64,000 nt of DNA from DATAEG01 sp051001975 (GTDB lineage: Bacteria > Actinomycetota > Actinomycetes > Mycobacteriales > Jatrophihabitantaceae): assembly GCA_051001975.1 (NCBI GenBank), contig JBPCMU010000020.1, positions 5,412 through 69,411 on the forward strand, given 5' to 3'. The notes beneath the pieces were generated by a model, which did not search any database, was not told the DNA's origin, and saw only the letters and a program-made list of their open reading frames with translations. Made by a program: the position numbers and the translations under genes. Numbering within the stretch: the stretch's first letter is position 1; every line of letters begins with the position of its first letter. Below are positions 8,577 to 17,523 of this stretch, one piece after another.

Positions 8577-8595
8577 CGGCGAGCGGCTAAAACCG
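8548..8595. repeat. 48-bp palindromic repeat, copy B
   Basis: The outer arms CGGTTTTGGCC and GGCTAAAACCG pair with one mismatch. The inner arms GCTCGCC and GGCGAGC pair perfectly around ATTTGAC. It contains the last codons and stop of the DUF559 fragment and abuts the acs stop at 8596. It is an inverted copy of the repeat at 8168-8215. Confidence 0.85.
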
Positions 8596-10560
8596 TTACT
8601 CGTCGTTGGAGCTGGGCAGCTTCTGGCTGATCAGATCCATCACGGTGGAGTCCGCCAGCGTGGTGACGTCGCCGATCTGCCGGTTCTCGGCAACGTCGCG
8701 CAGCAGCCGCCGCATGATCTTGCCGGACCGGGTCTTGGGTAGCTCGGGCACGACCATGATCTGTCGCGGCTTCGCGATCGGGCCGATCTCGGTGGCGACG
8801 TGATTGCGCAGCGTCTGGACCAGCTCCTTGCCCTCCGCCTCCTCCTTCGGAACCCCACCGCGCAGGATCACGAACGCGACGATGCCCTGGCCGGTGGTGG
8901 GATCGGTCGCGCCGACCACCGCCGCCTCCGCCACCGACGGGTGCGACACCAGGGCCGATTCGACCTCGGTGGTGGAGATGCGGTGGCCCGACACGTTCAT
9001 CACGTCATCGACGCGGCCGAGCAGCCAGAGGTCGCCGTCCTCGTCCTTCTTGGCGCCGTCGCCGGCGAAGTAGTACCCCTGCTCGGCGAAGCGCGACCAG
9101 TAGGTGTCCCGGTAGCGCTCCTCGTCGCCCCAGATGCCGCGCAGCATCGCCGGCCACGGCTCGGTCAGCACCAGTAGGCCGCCACCGCCGTTGGGTACCG
9201 GGTTGCCCGCGTTGTCGACCACGTCGGCGCCGACGCCGGGCAGCGCCTTCATCGCCGAACCGGGCTTGGTCGCTGTGACGCCGGGCAGCGGCGCGATCAT
9301 CAGCGCACCGGTCTCGGTCTGCCACCAGGTGTCGGCGATCGGACAGTTGTCGTGGCCGATGTTCTTGCGATACCACATCCAAGCCTCGGGATTGATCGGT
9401 TCGCCTACGCTGCCGAGCATCCGCAGCGAGGACAGGTCGTACTTCGCCGGGATGTCCTCGCCCCACTTCATGAACGTCCGGATGGTGGTCGGCGCGGTGT
9501 AGAGGATGGTGGTCTTGTACTTGTCGATCATCTCCCACCAGCGGCCCTCGTGCGGAGTGTTGGGCGTGCCCTCGTAGATGAACGACGTGGCTCGGTTGGC
9601 CAGTGGTCCGTAGACGATGTAGCTGTGCCCGGTCACCCAGCCGATGTCCGCACCGCACCACCAGATGTCCGTGTCCGGTTTGAGGTCGAACACTGCGTGA
9701 TGGGTGTACGCGACCTGCGTCAGGTAGCCGCCTGTGGTGTGCAGGATGCCCTTCGGCTTGCCAGTGGTACCCGAGGTATACATGACGTACAGCGGGTGCT
9801 CGGCATCGAAGGCCTCGGCGGTGTGCTCGGTCGACTGCTTGCCGACGACGTCCTCCCACCACAGGTCGCGGGAGTCGTCCCAGTCGACCTCTTGGCCGGT
9901 GCGCTTGACGACAACGACGTTGCGCACGTCCGGGCACTTCTGCAGCGCCTCGTCCACGGCCGGCTTCAACGCCGCTGAGGCGCCGCGGCGGTAGCCGCCG
10001 TCGGAGGTGATGACGATGCGCGCGTCGCAGTCCAGGATGCGGTCGGAGAGCGCGGTGCTGGAGAAGCCGCCGAACACGACGGTGTGCGGCGCACCGAGGC
10101 GGGCACACGCCAGCATTGCGACGACCGTCTCCGGGATCATCGGCATGTAGATGGCGATGCGGTCGCCGGTCTGCACGCCGAGCTCGATCAGTGCATTGGC
10201 CGCCTTGCAGACCTCGTCCTTGAGCTGGCTGTAGGTGATCGTGCGAGTGTCGCCCGGCTCGCCTTCCCAGTGGTAGGCGACCTGGTCGCCGAAGCCACCG
10301 GTAACGTGCCGATCCACGCAATTGACGCTGGCATTGAGCTTGCCGCCGACGAACCACTTCGCGTACGGCGGCTGCCAGTCCAGCACCTCGCTCCACCGCG
10401 TTTCCCACTCCAGCCGGCCGGCCTGCTCGGCCCAGAACGCCAATCGGTCCTCGGCGGCCACGTCGTACACCTCGGCCTTGACGTTGGCTTCGCCGGCGAA
10501 CTGCTCGGACGGCGGGAAGGTGCGGGTCTCGTGCAGCAGGTTCGACAGGTCTTCGGACAC
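8596..10560 (-). CDS. acs: Acetyl-CoA synthetase (AMP-forming)
   Basis: 654-residue cytosolic enzyme converting acetate, ATP and CoA to acetyl-CoA via acetyl-AMP. The P-loop-like motif YTSGTTGKPKG is at 261-271. WWCGADIGWVTGHSYIVYGPL and the adenylate-forming motif DTWWQTETG follow, then GDGAKKDEDGD and GRVDDVMNVSGHRI. The C-terminal ELPKTRSGKIMRR holds Lys614, the residue that Pat-type acetyltransferases acetylate to inactivate the enzyme (family knowledge). The length equals the family norm. GTG 10560 is chosen because GGAGG (minus strand, 10571-10567) is spaced 6 bases upstream. Its position next to Holin-X and ephE genes matches Rv3667. Confidence 0.97.
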   Translation of the reverse strand: MSEDLSNLLHETRTFPPSEQFAGEANVKAEVYDVAAEDRLAFWAEQAGRLEWETRWSEVLDWQPPYAKWFVGGKLNASVNCVDRHVTGGFGDQVAYHWEGEPGDTRTITYSQLKDEVCKAANALIELGVQTGDRIAIYMPMIPETVVAMLACARLGAPHTVVFGGFSSTALSDRILDCDARIVITSDGGYRRGASAALKPAVDEALQKCPDVRNVVVVKRTGQEVDWDDSRDLWWEDVVGKQSTEHTAEAFDAEHPLYVMYTSGTTGKPKGILHTTGGYLTQVAYTHHAVFDLKPDTDIWWCGADIGWVTGHSYIVYGPLANRATSFIYEGTPNTPHEGRWWEMIDKYKTTILYTAPTTIRTFMKWGEDIPAKYDLSSLRMLGSVGEPINPEAWMWYRKNIGHDNCPIADTWWQTETGALMIAPLPGVTATKPGSAMKALPGVGADVVDNAGNPVPNGGGGLLVLTEPWPAMLRGIWGDEERYRDTYWSRFAEQGYYFAGDGAKKDEDGDLWLLGRVDDVMNVSGHRISTTEVESALVSHPSVAEAAVVGATDPTTGQGIVAFVILRGGVPKEEAEGKELVQTLRNHVATEIGPIAKPRQIMVVPELPKTRSGKIMRRLLRDVAENRQIGDVTTLADSTVMDLISQKLPSSNDE

Positions 10561-10672
10561 GACGGGCCTCCATGCGGTCAACTGATGCGAAACGGGTGCG
10601 TCTGAACGGCGTATCTACCCGACCGAAACGTACCGTGTGGACGCTGCACCACCGCTGCGGCCCGGTGGTCAC

Positions 10673-10678
10673 TAGCGT
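10673..10678 (+). promoter_or_regulatory. Likely -10 element for a leaderless gene
   Basis: TAGCGT fits the actinobacterial TANNNT -10 pattern and ends 8 bases before GTG 10687. That spacing would put the transcript start at or very near the start codon. No ribosome-binding site is present, which fits leaderless translation. Confidence 0.45.
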
Positions 10679-10686
10679 TGCCCATC

Positions 10687-11451
10687 GTGCCCCCCGACAC
10701 CTCACGGACCGTTCCTGCCGACCCGCTCGCGCCACTGGTCGCGCTGCCCGAGGTGGCCGACGCCGTGACGAGTGCCCGGGCCGCGGTCGACGCATTGCTC
10801 ACCCATCGTGTGCTGCGCCGGCGCTCTGCTGAGGTGTCCGCCGAGTCCGCACTGCGAGGTGCGTGGGCGGCGGCGCAGCTGGACGGGTCGCTGGTCTCTC
10901 TGGACGCGGTACGCGCCGGCGAGGTCGAGGACCCGAGGGTGCAGGGTGCGCTGCGGGTCTCGGCGGCGCTGGGCTCGCTGGCCGATACCTGGTCGCTCGC
11001 GCCGCGGCAGGTGCTGGCCCGGTTACACACGCTGGCCGCCGCGGATCTCGTTGCGTCATCGGAGCAGTTGGGCCGTCCGGGTGATCGCGTAGTCGCCGGA
11101 CGACTGGACACTCTGGCCGAGACACTGGCCACCACGAGGGCGCCGGCCGTCGTCGTCGCTGCGGTGGTGGCGGGGGAGTTGCTGGCACTGGAGGCCTTCG
11201 CGCCGGCCACTCACATCGTCGCGGCCGCGGCGGTGCGCCTCACGCTCGTCGAGCGCGGGCTGGACCCCAAGTCGTTGGTCATCCCCGAGGTGGGCTCGCT
11301 GGAGTTGCGCGCGGAGCAGGCAGACCGGCTCGCGCAGTATCGGACCGGGACTTCCGGCGGAGTGGCCGGCTGGGTGGCGCACGTGGCCAGCACGATCGCG
11401 CTCGGGGCGCGGGAGACGACGGCAGTGTGCGAAGCGTTGCTGCGCGGTTGA
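10687..11451 (+). CDS. Conserved actinobacterial protein, Rv3662c-like
   Basis: About 254 residues, mostly alpha-helical by composition, without signal peptide or membrane segment. It corresponds in place and size to M. tuberculosis Rv3662c (256 residues), a conserved actinobacterial protein sometimes auto-annotated as an oxidoreductase although no nucleotide-binding motif is visible. Segments such as LRGAWAAAQLDGSLVSLDAV and VVAAVVAGELLALEAFAP resemble helices seen in Fic-like folds, but the catalytic HPFxxGNGR motif is absent. I chose GTG 10687 as a leaderless start, because a TAGCGT -10 box precedes it; a TTG at 10678 is the alternative. It is divergent from acs, sharing a 126-bp intergenic region. 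Confidence 0.75.
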   Translation: MPPDTSRTVPADPLAPLVALPEVADAVTSARAAVDALLTHRVLRRRSAEVSAESALRGAWAAAQLDGSLVSLDAVRAGEVEDPRVQGALRVSAALGSLADTWSLAPRQVLARLHTLAAADLVASSEQLGRPGDRVVAGRLDTLAETLATTRAPAVVVAAVVAGELLALEAFAPATHIVAAAAVRLTLVERGLDPKSLVIPEVGSLELRAEQADRLAQYRTGTSGGVAGWVAHVASTIALGARETTAVCEALLRG

Positions 11452-11816
11452 AGGGTGCCGGCGAACATAGCTCGGCCGGAGATGGGCGCAGTGGATTCCG
11501 GTGCAGTGGAATCGCTCGCCGAGACGGCGAAGTGGAGACGGGCGTCCGGGTTACCAGGCGTGCTCCGTCCGGTCCGGTCGGGCCAGGGCATCCCCAGTCC
11601 GAGTCGTCCGAGCCTGCTGCGTGGCTAGGTCGCCGCGTGGGTGCCCGGACGTCCGTCTCGCTCGCCCGGCAAGCCGGGCTACTGCCACGGTAGGACCGCT
11701 GGGGGCTGGACCGCCATGTCGCTCCCGCCGATGCACTGATTGGACTACCGCTGCGATGGGTGCACAAGAGCAGCGCGGCGTGTCGCGGAGTCGTTACCGC
11801 CTGGTAGGCAATAGCG
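11452..11816. other. 365-bp stretch without a supported gene
   Basis: An open frame crosses most of this stretch (about 11427-11693, plus strand), but its product is Arg/Gly/Ser-rich with no recognisable family and no ribosome site. The G+C-rich composition makes such frames common. I see no RNA gene, repeat or strong hairpin here. The promoter of the hydrolase at 11817 must lie in its last part. Confidence 0.5.
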
Positions 11817-12491
11817 ATGCAGATGGACTACCTACCCAGGCGCGCGATGGACGTGCACGGATCGGGCGGCCCGCGGGTGCTGTTCTGGCATGGCCGCGGG
11901 CCGAACTCGCGGCATCGCGTCGCCCGACTGGCCGCGGCCGTGGCCGAGCGCGGCGTCACCGTCTACGTGCCGGACTGGAACTCCAAGGCACCCGACCACG
12001 GTAGGTCCGAGCTGCTCGCATCGGTCGACTTCGTCCGGCGGGAGACCGGCGACGACCTCGCGCTCGCCGGATGGTCGATGGGAGCCAGGTCAGCAGTGGT
12101 CGTAGCGCTCGCCCCGGAGCTCGTCGACGGATGGCGGCCCCGATCGGTGGTCGGCCTCGCCACCAGCCTGATGCAATCCGACCCGTTCGACCTCAGGCCC
12201 GCCGACTTGGTCGGCGCGGCGTCTGGACCGCCGTTCACCTTCGTGCACGGAACACTCGACACCATCGTCGACGAGGCGCAGGTTCGGGCGCTGGTGTCGG
12301 GCCTACGCGCGCACGGTCATGGCGTTACCTGGCGCGAGACGCCGGCCGATCACGTCGGGATCGTGATGGCCAGCTACGACGAGACCGCCGAGACGACAGC
12401 TCCGGATAATGCCCTGCTTCTCTCTGCTGGTGAAGTGTGTGTGGCGGCCGTTGCCGCCGCTGCGCTGGGCGCCCGGCTGCCCGACGCCTAG
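11817..12491 (+). CDS. Small alpha/beta hydrolase (dienelactone-hydrolase-like)
   Basis: 224-residue hydrolase. An early strand and oxyanion loop VLFWHGRGPNSRHRV (about 21-35), the nucleophile elbow LALAGWSMGARSA (Ser in GWSMG, about 87) and the late acid and histidine in VHGTLDTIVDE and PADHVGIVM complete a Ser-Asp-His triad. There is no signal peptide. The start could be ATG 11817, 11823 or 11847; the earliest is given. Carboxylesterase-type activity is the default expectation and the substrate is unknown. The gene is convergent with the HAD hydrolase gene, overlapping its stop by 4 bases. Confidence 0.8.
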   Translation: MQMDYLPRRAMDVHGSGGPRVLFWHGRGPNSRHRVARLAAAVAERGVTVYVPDWNSKAPDHGRSELLASVDFVRRETGDDLALAGWSMGARSAVVVALAPELVDGWRPRSVVGLATSLMQSDPFDLRPADLVGAASGPPFTFVHGTLDTIVDEAQVRALVSGLRAHGHGVTWRETPADHVGIVMASYDETAETTAPDNALLLSAGEVCVAAVAAAALGARLPDA

Positions 12492-13276
12492 GCCGAGCGT
12501 TTGCGGCGGCGTCTGGTCAGGTACCAGGCGGCACCGGCGGCGGCCATGCCCGCGGCCCCGATGGTGACCGAACCGGCCGCGTTCGGCTTGAGCCGCTCCC
12601 GCAGCGGGGTCGCGTTGGAGAAGCTCAACACCGGCCAGCCACGTGCCACGCCTTCCTTGCGCAACGCCCGGTCCGGGTTGACCACCGACGGGTGGCCGAC
12701 GGCTTCGAGCATCGGCAGATCCGTGATCGAATCGGAGTAGGCGTAGCAGTCGGCAAGGTCGTAGCCGCGCTCCTCGGCATAGGCACGCACCGCCTCTGCC
12801 TTGTGCGGGCCGTAGGCGTAGAACGCGATCTCGCCGGTGTACTTGCCGTCCTTCTCCACCATCGTCGTAGCGATGCTGTGGTCGGCTCCGACCATCTCGC
12901 CGATCGGTTGCACGACCTCCGACCCGGACGAGGAGACGATCACCACTTCGCGACCGGCCGCCTGATGTGCCTCGATCAGCTCGACCGCCTCGAGGTAGAC
13001 CAGTGGATCGATGATGTCGTGCAGGGTCTCGTCCACGATGTCGCGGATCTGTTGGACGTCCCACCCCTCGCACATCGACGTCAGGTAGTCACGCATCCGG
13101 TCCATCTGGTCGGCGTCCGCCCCGGCCAGAGCGAAGACGAACTGGGCGTAGGCGCTGCGCAGCACGGCGCGACGGTTCAGCAGGCCACCTTGGAAGAACG
13201 GCCGGCCGAATGCGAGCGTGCTCGACTTGGCGATGATCGTCTTGTCGAGATCGAAGAACGCTGCGGACCCGGGCAC
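12488..13276 (-). CDS. HAD-IB family hydrolase with C-terminal membrane helix (Rv3661-like)
   Basis: 262-residue SerB-like phosphatase. HAD motif I is FFDLDKTI with Asp9 and Asp11, motif II is VIVSSSGSE, a Lys region is PHKAEAV, and motif IV is YAYSDSITDLPML. The C-terminal 30 residues form a single hydrophobic helix ending in a strongly basic tail (TRRRRKR), so it is tail-anchored to the membrane. GTG 13276 puts the start 9 residues before the catalytic Asp, as in relatives; the frame is open further upstream to 13399 but overlaps noncoding-looking sequence. Place and orientation match Rv3661. A role on small phosphomonoesters or phospholipid-derived substrates is plausible but not shown. 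Confidence 0.87.
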   Translation of the reverse strand: MPGSAAFFDLDKTIIAKSSTLAFGRPFFQGGLLNRRAVLRSAYAQFVFALAGADADQMDRMRDYLTSMCEGWDVQQIRDIVDETLHDIIDPLVYLEAVELIEAHQAAGREVVIVSSSGSEVVQPIGEMVGADHSIATTMVEKDGKYTGEIAFYAYGPHKAEAVRAYAEERGYDLADCYAYSDSITDLPMLEAVGHPSVVNPDRALRKEGVARGWPVLSFSNATPLRERLKPNAAGSVTIGAAGMAAAGAAWYLTRRRRKRSA

Positions 13277-13429
13277 GCTTCGAGGATACGAGCAGTGGGT
13301 CACGGCGGTCGCCGTCCAAGCCAGTGTCGGAATGGGCCGTCGTGCTGATCGTTGTCCACAGGCGGTGCGTTGTGCACACCCTGACGCAGTCGAGCCCACG
13401 GCGGTAAGCGCTGCGGTTGGCTGGCCGGC

Positions 13430-14134
13430 ATGACCAGCAGGCGAGCAGCGACATGTATCGGGGTGGTCGGCGGTAGCGGTGGCGCCGGCGCATCGGTGCT
13501 GGTTGCCGCGCTCGCGGTCGCGGCCGGGTGGTCGGTGATCGTCGACCTGGACGTGCTGGGTGGCGGTATCGAGCTCAGCCTGGGCATCGAGTCGGTGCCG
13601 GGCGCCCGGTGGTCCGGGCTGCGCGCCGAGGGTGGCCGGATCGACCCTGCGGCGCTGCGGACGGGCCTACCGCGTTGGGCGGAGACGCCGGTGCTGTCCT
13701 GCGACCGCCGCGAGATCGATCCGGCGGCGGTTCCCAGCGTGCTCGCCGCTGCCGCCGAATTGGGCACCACCGTCGTCGACCTCGGCCGGGCGGATACCGC
13801 GGCCCGGCGTAGTGCGCTCGAGCGTTGTGGGCTGGTCGTCCTGGTGGCTCGCGGATCGGTGCCGGGTGTCGCCGGCGCGCGGGCGATGCGGATGGCGGTC
13901 GAGGCCGGCGTCGAGCGGCCGGTGCGGTGGCGGCTGGTCTGCGCGGAGGGTGTGGTGTCCAGCAAGCGCGTCGGGCAGGTTGTCGGCATCGCCGATGCCC
14001 TGCCGTTGCCGATCGACCGCGCCCTGGCAGCCGCCGCCGATCTCGGCGTGGACGGCCGATTGCTGCGCCGGTCGACCGTGGAGCTGGCCAGCGCCCTTCT
14101 CGACGCCGCCGCCGAATCAGCGAGCGCAGCATGA
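13430..14134 (+). CDS. Ssd/CpaE-like MinD-superfamily ATPase (Rv3660c-like), short form
   Basis: 234 residues. The deviant Walker A GGSGGAGAS (14-22) lacks the terminal Lys of a classical P-loop, as in actinobacterial Ssd proteins. A second motif VIVDLDVLGGGIELSLGIE (about 36-54) and the switch TTVVDLGRAD follow. The family is commonly about 350 residues, with an N-terminal receiver-like region; that region is missing here and the protein starts almost at the P-loop. In tad systems CpaE-like ATPases localise the pilus machine, and mycobacterial Ssd overproduction affects septation. First gene of the tad-like operon; its stop overlaps the next ATG (ATGA). Confidence 0.8.
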   Translation: MTSRRAATCIGVVGGSGGAGASVLVAALAVAAGWSVIVDLDVLGGGIELSLGIESVPGARWSGLRAEGGRIDPAALRTGLPRWAETPVLSCDRREIDPAAVPSVLAAAAELGTTVVDLGRADTAARRSALERCGLVVLVARGSVPGVAGARAMRMAVEAGVERPVRWRLVCAEGVVSSKRVGQVVGIADALPLPIDRALAAAADLGVDGRLLRRSTVELASALLDAAAESASAA

Positions 14135-15162
14135 ACGCACCGATGGCGGCGCTGCTCGGCGGGGAAATCGACGCACGACTGGTCGACGATGTGGTGGGGG
14201 AGCGGCAACGCCAGCAGCGCGCCGCCGACACCGACGGCGCCGGGCCGCTCGAGCCGCTGCTCGCCGACCCGCTGGTCAGCGATGTCCTAGTCAACGGACC
14301 GCACGACGTGTGGGTGGATCGAGGCACTGGCCTGCAACGCGTACCGGAGGTTCGGTTCAGGACAGAGGCCGACGTGCGCCGGCTCGCCTGTCGGTTGGCG
14401 CTGCGACTGGGCCGGCGCCTGGATGACGCTGCTCCGTGGGTGGATGCGTCGCTGCCGGATGGCACCCGGTTGCACGCCATCCTGCCGCCGCTCACCGCGC
14501 ACACCACGATCTCGCTGCGCGTACTGGCCCGCCACCGGCTCGATCTGGCCGCGCTGGCAGCCGCCGGGACGGTGCCACCGTCGGCCGAGGCAATCCTGCG
14601 CAGCGCGGTACTGCAGCGGCGTACCTGCTTGATCAGCGGTGGCACCGGCTGCGGCAAGACGACACTGCTCGGTGCGATGCTGGACCTGGTGCCGGCCGAT
14701 CAGCGGGTCGTGGTCATCGAGGACGCCGCGGAGATCGTCACCCGGCACCGGCATGCGGTGCGGCTGTTCGCCCGGCCGCCGAACGTCGAAGGCGCTGGTG
14801 GTGTCGGTCTGGCCGAGTTGGTCCGGCAGTCCCTGCGGATGCGTCCGGATCGGGTCGTCGTCGGCGAATTCCGAGGCGCCGAGATCGCCGACCTGCTCAC
14901 TGCGCTGAACACCGGGCACACCGGGGGCGCCGCGACGGTGCACGCGAACTCGATCGCGGATGTGCCGGCCCGGCTGGCGGCGCTCGGGGCATTGGCCGGT
15001 CTCGACCCGCGGGCGGTGACGTTGCAGGCGGCGGCCGGAGTCGACTTGGTACTGCATCTCAGTCGCGGGCCGAGCGGCCAGCGACACCTCGTCGAGATCA
15101 GCGAGTTGAGCCGCTCCGGCGATGCACTCAACACGACGGCGATCTGGCGGAGTGGGCCGTGA
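14131..15162 (+). CDS. tadA: TadA/CpaF-type secretion ATPase
   Basis: 343-residue hexameric traffic ATPase that powers Flp/Tad pilus assembly at the inner face of the membrane. The N-terminal domain contains LVSDVLVNGPHDVWVDRG (48-65). The Walker A is ISGGTGCGKTTLLG (168-181), the Asp box VVVIEDAAEI, Walker B-type MRPDRVVVGEFRGAEIADLL, and the His box GHTGGAATVHAN. These mark it as a GspE/TadA family member (Rv3659c in mycobacteria). It overlaps both neighbours by 4 bases. Confidence 0.93.
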   Translation: MNAPMAALLGGEIDARLVDDVVGERQRQQRAADTDGAGPLEPLLADPLVSDVLVNGPHDVWVDRGTGLQRVPEVRFRTEADVRRLACRLALRLGRRLDDAAPWVDASLPDGTRLHAILPPLTAHTTISLRVLARHRLDLAALAAAGTVPPSAEAILRSAVLQRRTCLISGGTGCGKTTLLGAMLDLVPADQRVVVIEDAAEIVTRHRHAVRLFARPPNVEGAGGVGLAELVRQSLRMRPDRVVVGEFRGAEIADLLTALNTGHTGGAATVHANSIADVPARLAALGALAGLDPRAVTLQAAAGVDLVLHLSRGPSGQRHLVEISELSRSGDALNTTAIWRSGP

Positions 15163-15962
15163 TCGGCGCCGCGGTCTGGTTGGCGGTCTGCGCGGCGCTG
15201 CTGGTCATCCCGGCGCCGTCAGTCGCGGCGATTCGGTTGGCGGGTCAGGCAGACGCCGCGCTGCCAACGCGCCGGAGCATGCCGGTGCGATGGTCCGCGG
15301 TGAGCGTTGCCCTGCTCTGCGTGGCCGTGATGGTGATCGGTGTCAGCGCCGGTCCGATCGTCGCCGTTGCGGTGGCGATTTCCGGCGGTGTTGCAATTCG
15401 GTTGCTGCGCGCCGCTGTGCGCACGAGGCACGCGGACCGGTCTCGCCGGGCGCTGTTGACCGCGTTGCGGGTACTGGGTGCGGAGTTGGCGGCCGGCTCG
15501 CGCGAGGATGCGGCGCTCGAAGCCGCGGCAGGTGTCGCCGGGTCGGCCGCAGCCGGCCTCCGCGGGGCGGCCACCGCGATCCGGCGAGGTGATCCGGACG
15601 GTGCTGTGGACGTTCTCGCCGGCCAGCCGCTGCTGGCCCCGCTGGCCGCCGCCTGGCGGGTACGCACCCGGGCCGGCGCCGCACTGGTCGAGCTGGTCGA
15701 GCACGTCGAGCGCGACCTGACCGACCGATTGGCCCAGCGCGCCGCAGTGGCAGCGGTGCTGGCCGGACCGCGGAGCTCCGCCGGGCTGTTGGCTGCGTTG
15801 CCTTTGGTGGGAATGGTGCTGGCGTCTCAGGTCGGTGCGAACCCGATCGACTTCCTGACCAACTCGCCGGCAGGTGAAGGTGTGCTGCTGATCGGTGCAG
15901 TGCTGGACGCGGCCGGCTTGCTGTGGACCGCAGCGTTGTCCAGACGAGGTGAGCTCCCATGA
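15159..15962 (+). CDS. tadB: TadB-like pilus assembly membrane protein
   Basis: 267 residues, type II secretion F-domain family. Two N-terminal hydrophobic segments (about 1-25, 45-85) precede a cytoplasmic helical region (about 95-210), where REDAALEAAAGVAG and GAALVELVEHVERDL occupy the usual F-domain positions. Two C-terminal membrane helices follow (about 205-262). The GTG start overlaps the tadA stop (GTGA), as expected for this operon. It corresponds to Rv3658c. TadB and TadC are thought to form the inner-membrane platform on which the ATPase acts. Confidence 0.85.
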   Translation: MIGAAVWLAVCAALLVIPAPSVAAIRLAGQADAALPTRRSMPVRWSAVSVALLCVAVMVIGVSAGPIVAVAVAISGGVAIRLLRAAVRTRHADRSRRALLTALRVLGAELAAGSREDAALEAAAGVAGSAAAGLRGAATAIRRGDPDGAVDVLAGQPLLAPLAAAWRVRTRAGAALVELVEHVERDLTDRLAQRAAVAAVLAGPRSSAGLLAALPLVGMVLASQVGANPIDFLTNSPAGEGVLLIGAVLDAAGLLWTAALSRRGELP

Positions 15963-16708
15963 CCACGGCGCTGCTGTTGGTTGCGCTGGCGGTCGCGCTG
16001 ACGGCGCCGGTCCGGACCTGCGCAGTCGACCGGCTCGCGACGCTGCCGGCGCCGTTGCCGGACGACCCAGCCGCCGTGACCGCGGCCTCGCCGGCGACCA
16101 CCGAACGGCCGGGGCGGGTGTTGGCGGTCGGCGCGGCAGCGTCGTGGCTGTCTGCGGTGCTGATCGTGCGCTCCGATGCCTCCGGCCTGATCGTCGCCAC
16201 CGCAGGCGCCGTGCTGTGCGCCGGAGCGGTCCGGGCGACCGGATCGAGATGGGCCTCCGGATCGCGAGCAGCGCCTTCCGACGCCGTGCCGATGGCGCTC
16301 GATCTCGTCGCGGCCTGCCTGCGCAGTGGCGCTGCCCTCGCCGTCGCGGTCCGCGCCGTTGCCGATGCACCCGGCGTTCAGCTCGGCGACTCCTTCGGCC
16401 GGCTGGCCGGCATCCTCGAGCTCGGTGTCGACCCTGCCGACGCGGCCCCGATGATTGCCGACGACCCGGACGCCGCCGTGTTCGTCGCGCTGGCCAGCCG
16501 ATCGGCCAGCAGCGGCATGCGGCTGGCCGATGTATTCACCCGGCACGCCGAGCAACTCCGTCGGGACCGTACCGATCGTGGTCTACGCCGGGCGAACCGG
16601 GTCGGCGCGCAGGCTCTGGTGCCGCTCGGACTGTGTTTCCTGCCCGCGTTTGTCTGCCTGGGCGTCGTCCCGATGGTCGCCGGGCTGGCCGGGCAAGCGG
16701 TCGGGTGA
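15959..16708 (+). CDS. tadC: TadC-like pilus assembly membrane protein
   Basis: 249 residues with N-terminal hydrophobic segments (about 1-20, 50-90), a cytoplasmic F-domain (MALDLVAACLRSGAALAVAV, then ASRSASSGMRLADVFTRHAEQLR) and a C-terminal membrane helix (ALVPLGLCFLPAFVCLGVVP). It corresponds to Rv3657c. ATG overlaps the tadB stop by 4 bases. It is the second half of the platform pair with TadB. After it the tad operon is broken by a 108-bp gap and an unrelated acetyltransferase gene. Confidence 0.87.
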   Translation: MTTALLLVALAVALTAPVRTCAVDRLATLPAPLPDDPAAVTAASPATTERPGRVLAVGAAASWLSAVLIVRSDASGLIVATAGAVLCAGAVRATGSRWASGSRAAPSDAVPMALDLVAACLRSGAALAVAVRAVADAPGVQLGDSFGRLAGILELGVDPADAAPMIADDPDAAVFVALASRSASSGMRLADVFTRHAEQLRRDRTDRGLRRANRVGAQALVPLGLCFLPAFVCLGVVPMVAGLAGQAVG

Positions 16709-16816
16709 GCCCGTCGCCGGCGCGGACCTGTGACGATCCGCACCATGCCCAGGGGATGATCGGGCGGACTGAAGCAGATCGTCGCGGGATCGTCGCGGGT
16801 CTGCGATTCTGAGCCC

Positions 16817-17383
16817 ATGGCGATCACCCTCCAGCCGGTCAGCGAGGCGCTCTTTGACGATGTTCAGACGATCTTCGGGGCCAAGGGCCAGCCCGCGCGC
16901 TGCCAGTGCCAGCGCTACCGGATGGGGTGGTACGCCCACCAGTCCGACAATGTCGAGGGTCGCCGCGAACTGCTCCGCGATCAGGTGGTCGAGGGACACG
17001 GCCTCGTGGCACATCTCGACGACGAGCCGGTGGGCTGGTGTTCGCTGGCACCCCGTCGGGACTACACCTTCCTGCGCCAGACGGTCTGGAAGGGCCGCAA
17101 CGAGGACAAGGACGATGCCGGTGTCTGGGCGGTCACCTGTTTCGTCACCCGCGCCGGCTTTCGCCATCAAGGGGTGAGCCGGGCGCTGGTGGTCGGCACG
17201 ATCGACCTGGCCCGCGAGCATGGCGCCCGGGCGCTCGAGGCCTATCCGATGAAGCCGGCGCCGGGCAAGGAGGTCACCTGGGGCGAGATGCACGTCGGCG
17301 CGCTCAGCGCCTTCCTCAGTGCCGGGTTCCGGGTCGTGCACGTGCCATCGCTGCGGCGCGAGATCGTGCGCTACGACTACTAG
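16817..17383 (+). CDS. GNAT-family N-acetyltransferase
   Basis: 188 residues. An N-terminal region is rich in Cys (PARCQCQRYR). Core GNAT features are LVAHLDDEPVGWCSLAPR (beta strand with the substrate bulge), AVTCFVTRAGFRHQGVSRALVVGTIDLAREHG (acetyl-CoA loop GFRHQGV replacing the canonical Q/RxxGxG/A) and ALEAYPMKP. The C-terminal FLSAGFRVVH is the usual last helix-strand. The substrate is not predictable. It sits between tadC and the pilin gene in the same orientation, which looks like an insertion into an otherwise conserved cluster. Confidence 0.85.
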   Translation: MAITLQPVSEALFDDVQTIFGAKGQPARCQCQRYRMGWYAHQSDNVEGRRELLRDQVVEGHGLVAHLDDEPVGWCSLAPRRDYTFLRQTVWKGRNEDKDDAGVWAVTCFVTRAGFRHQGVSRALVVGTIDLAREHGARALEAYPMKPAPGKEVTWGEMHVGALSAFLSAGFRVVHVPSLRREIVRYDY

Positions 17384-17523
17384 ACCCGTTCGAATGCCTG
17401 GCTGGACGCCGAAACCGTGCTGCGAGCGCACACGGTCGAGGTCGGTGTCCACAGGTAGCGCGTTGTACACAGGCAGGTCTTCGCGTCTGCGAATAGTGGA
17501 CCCGCTCGGGTTGGCTGCTCGAC

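Noticed and set aside
9005..10795. 596-codon open frame overlapping acs in another frame
   Set aside because: Arg-rich product without family features; acs fully explains the region.
11427..11693. 88-codon frame in the gap before the hydrolase
   Set aside because: No ribosome site, no family, overlaps the end of the upstream gene; composition like random G+C-rich DNA.
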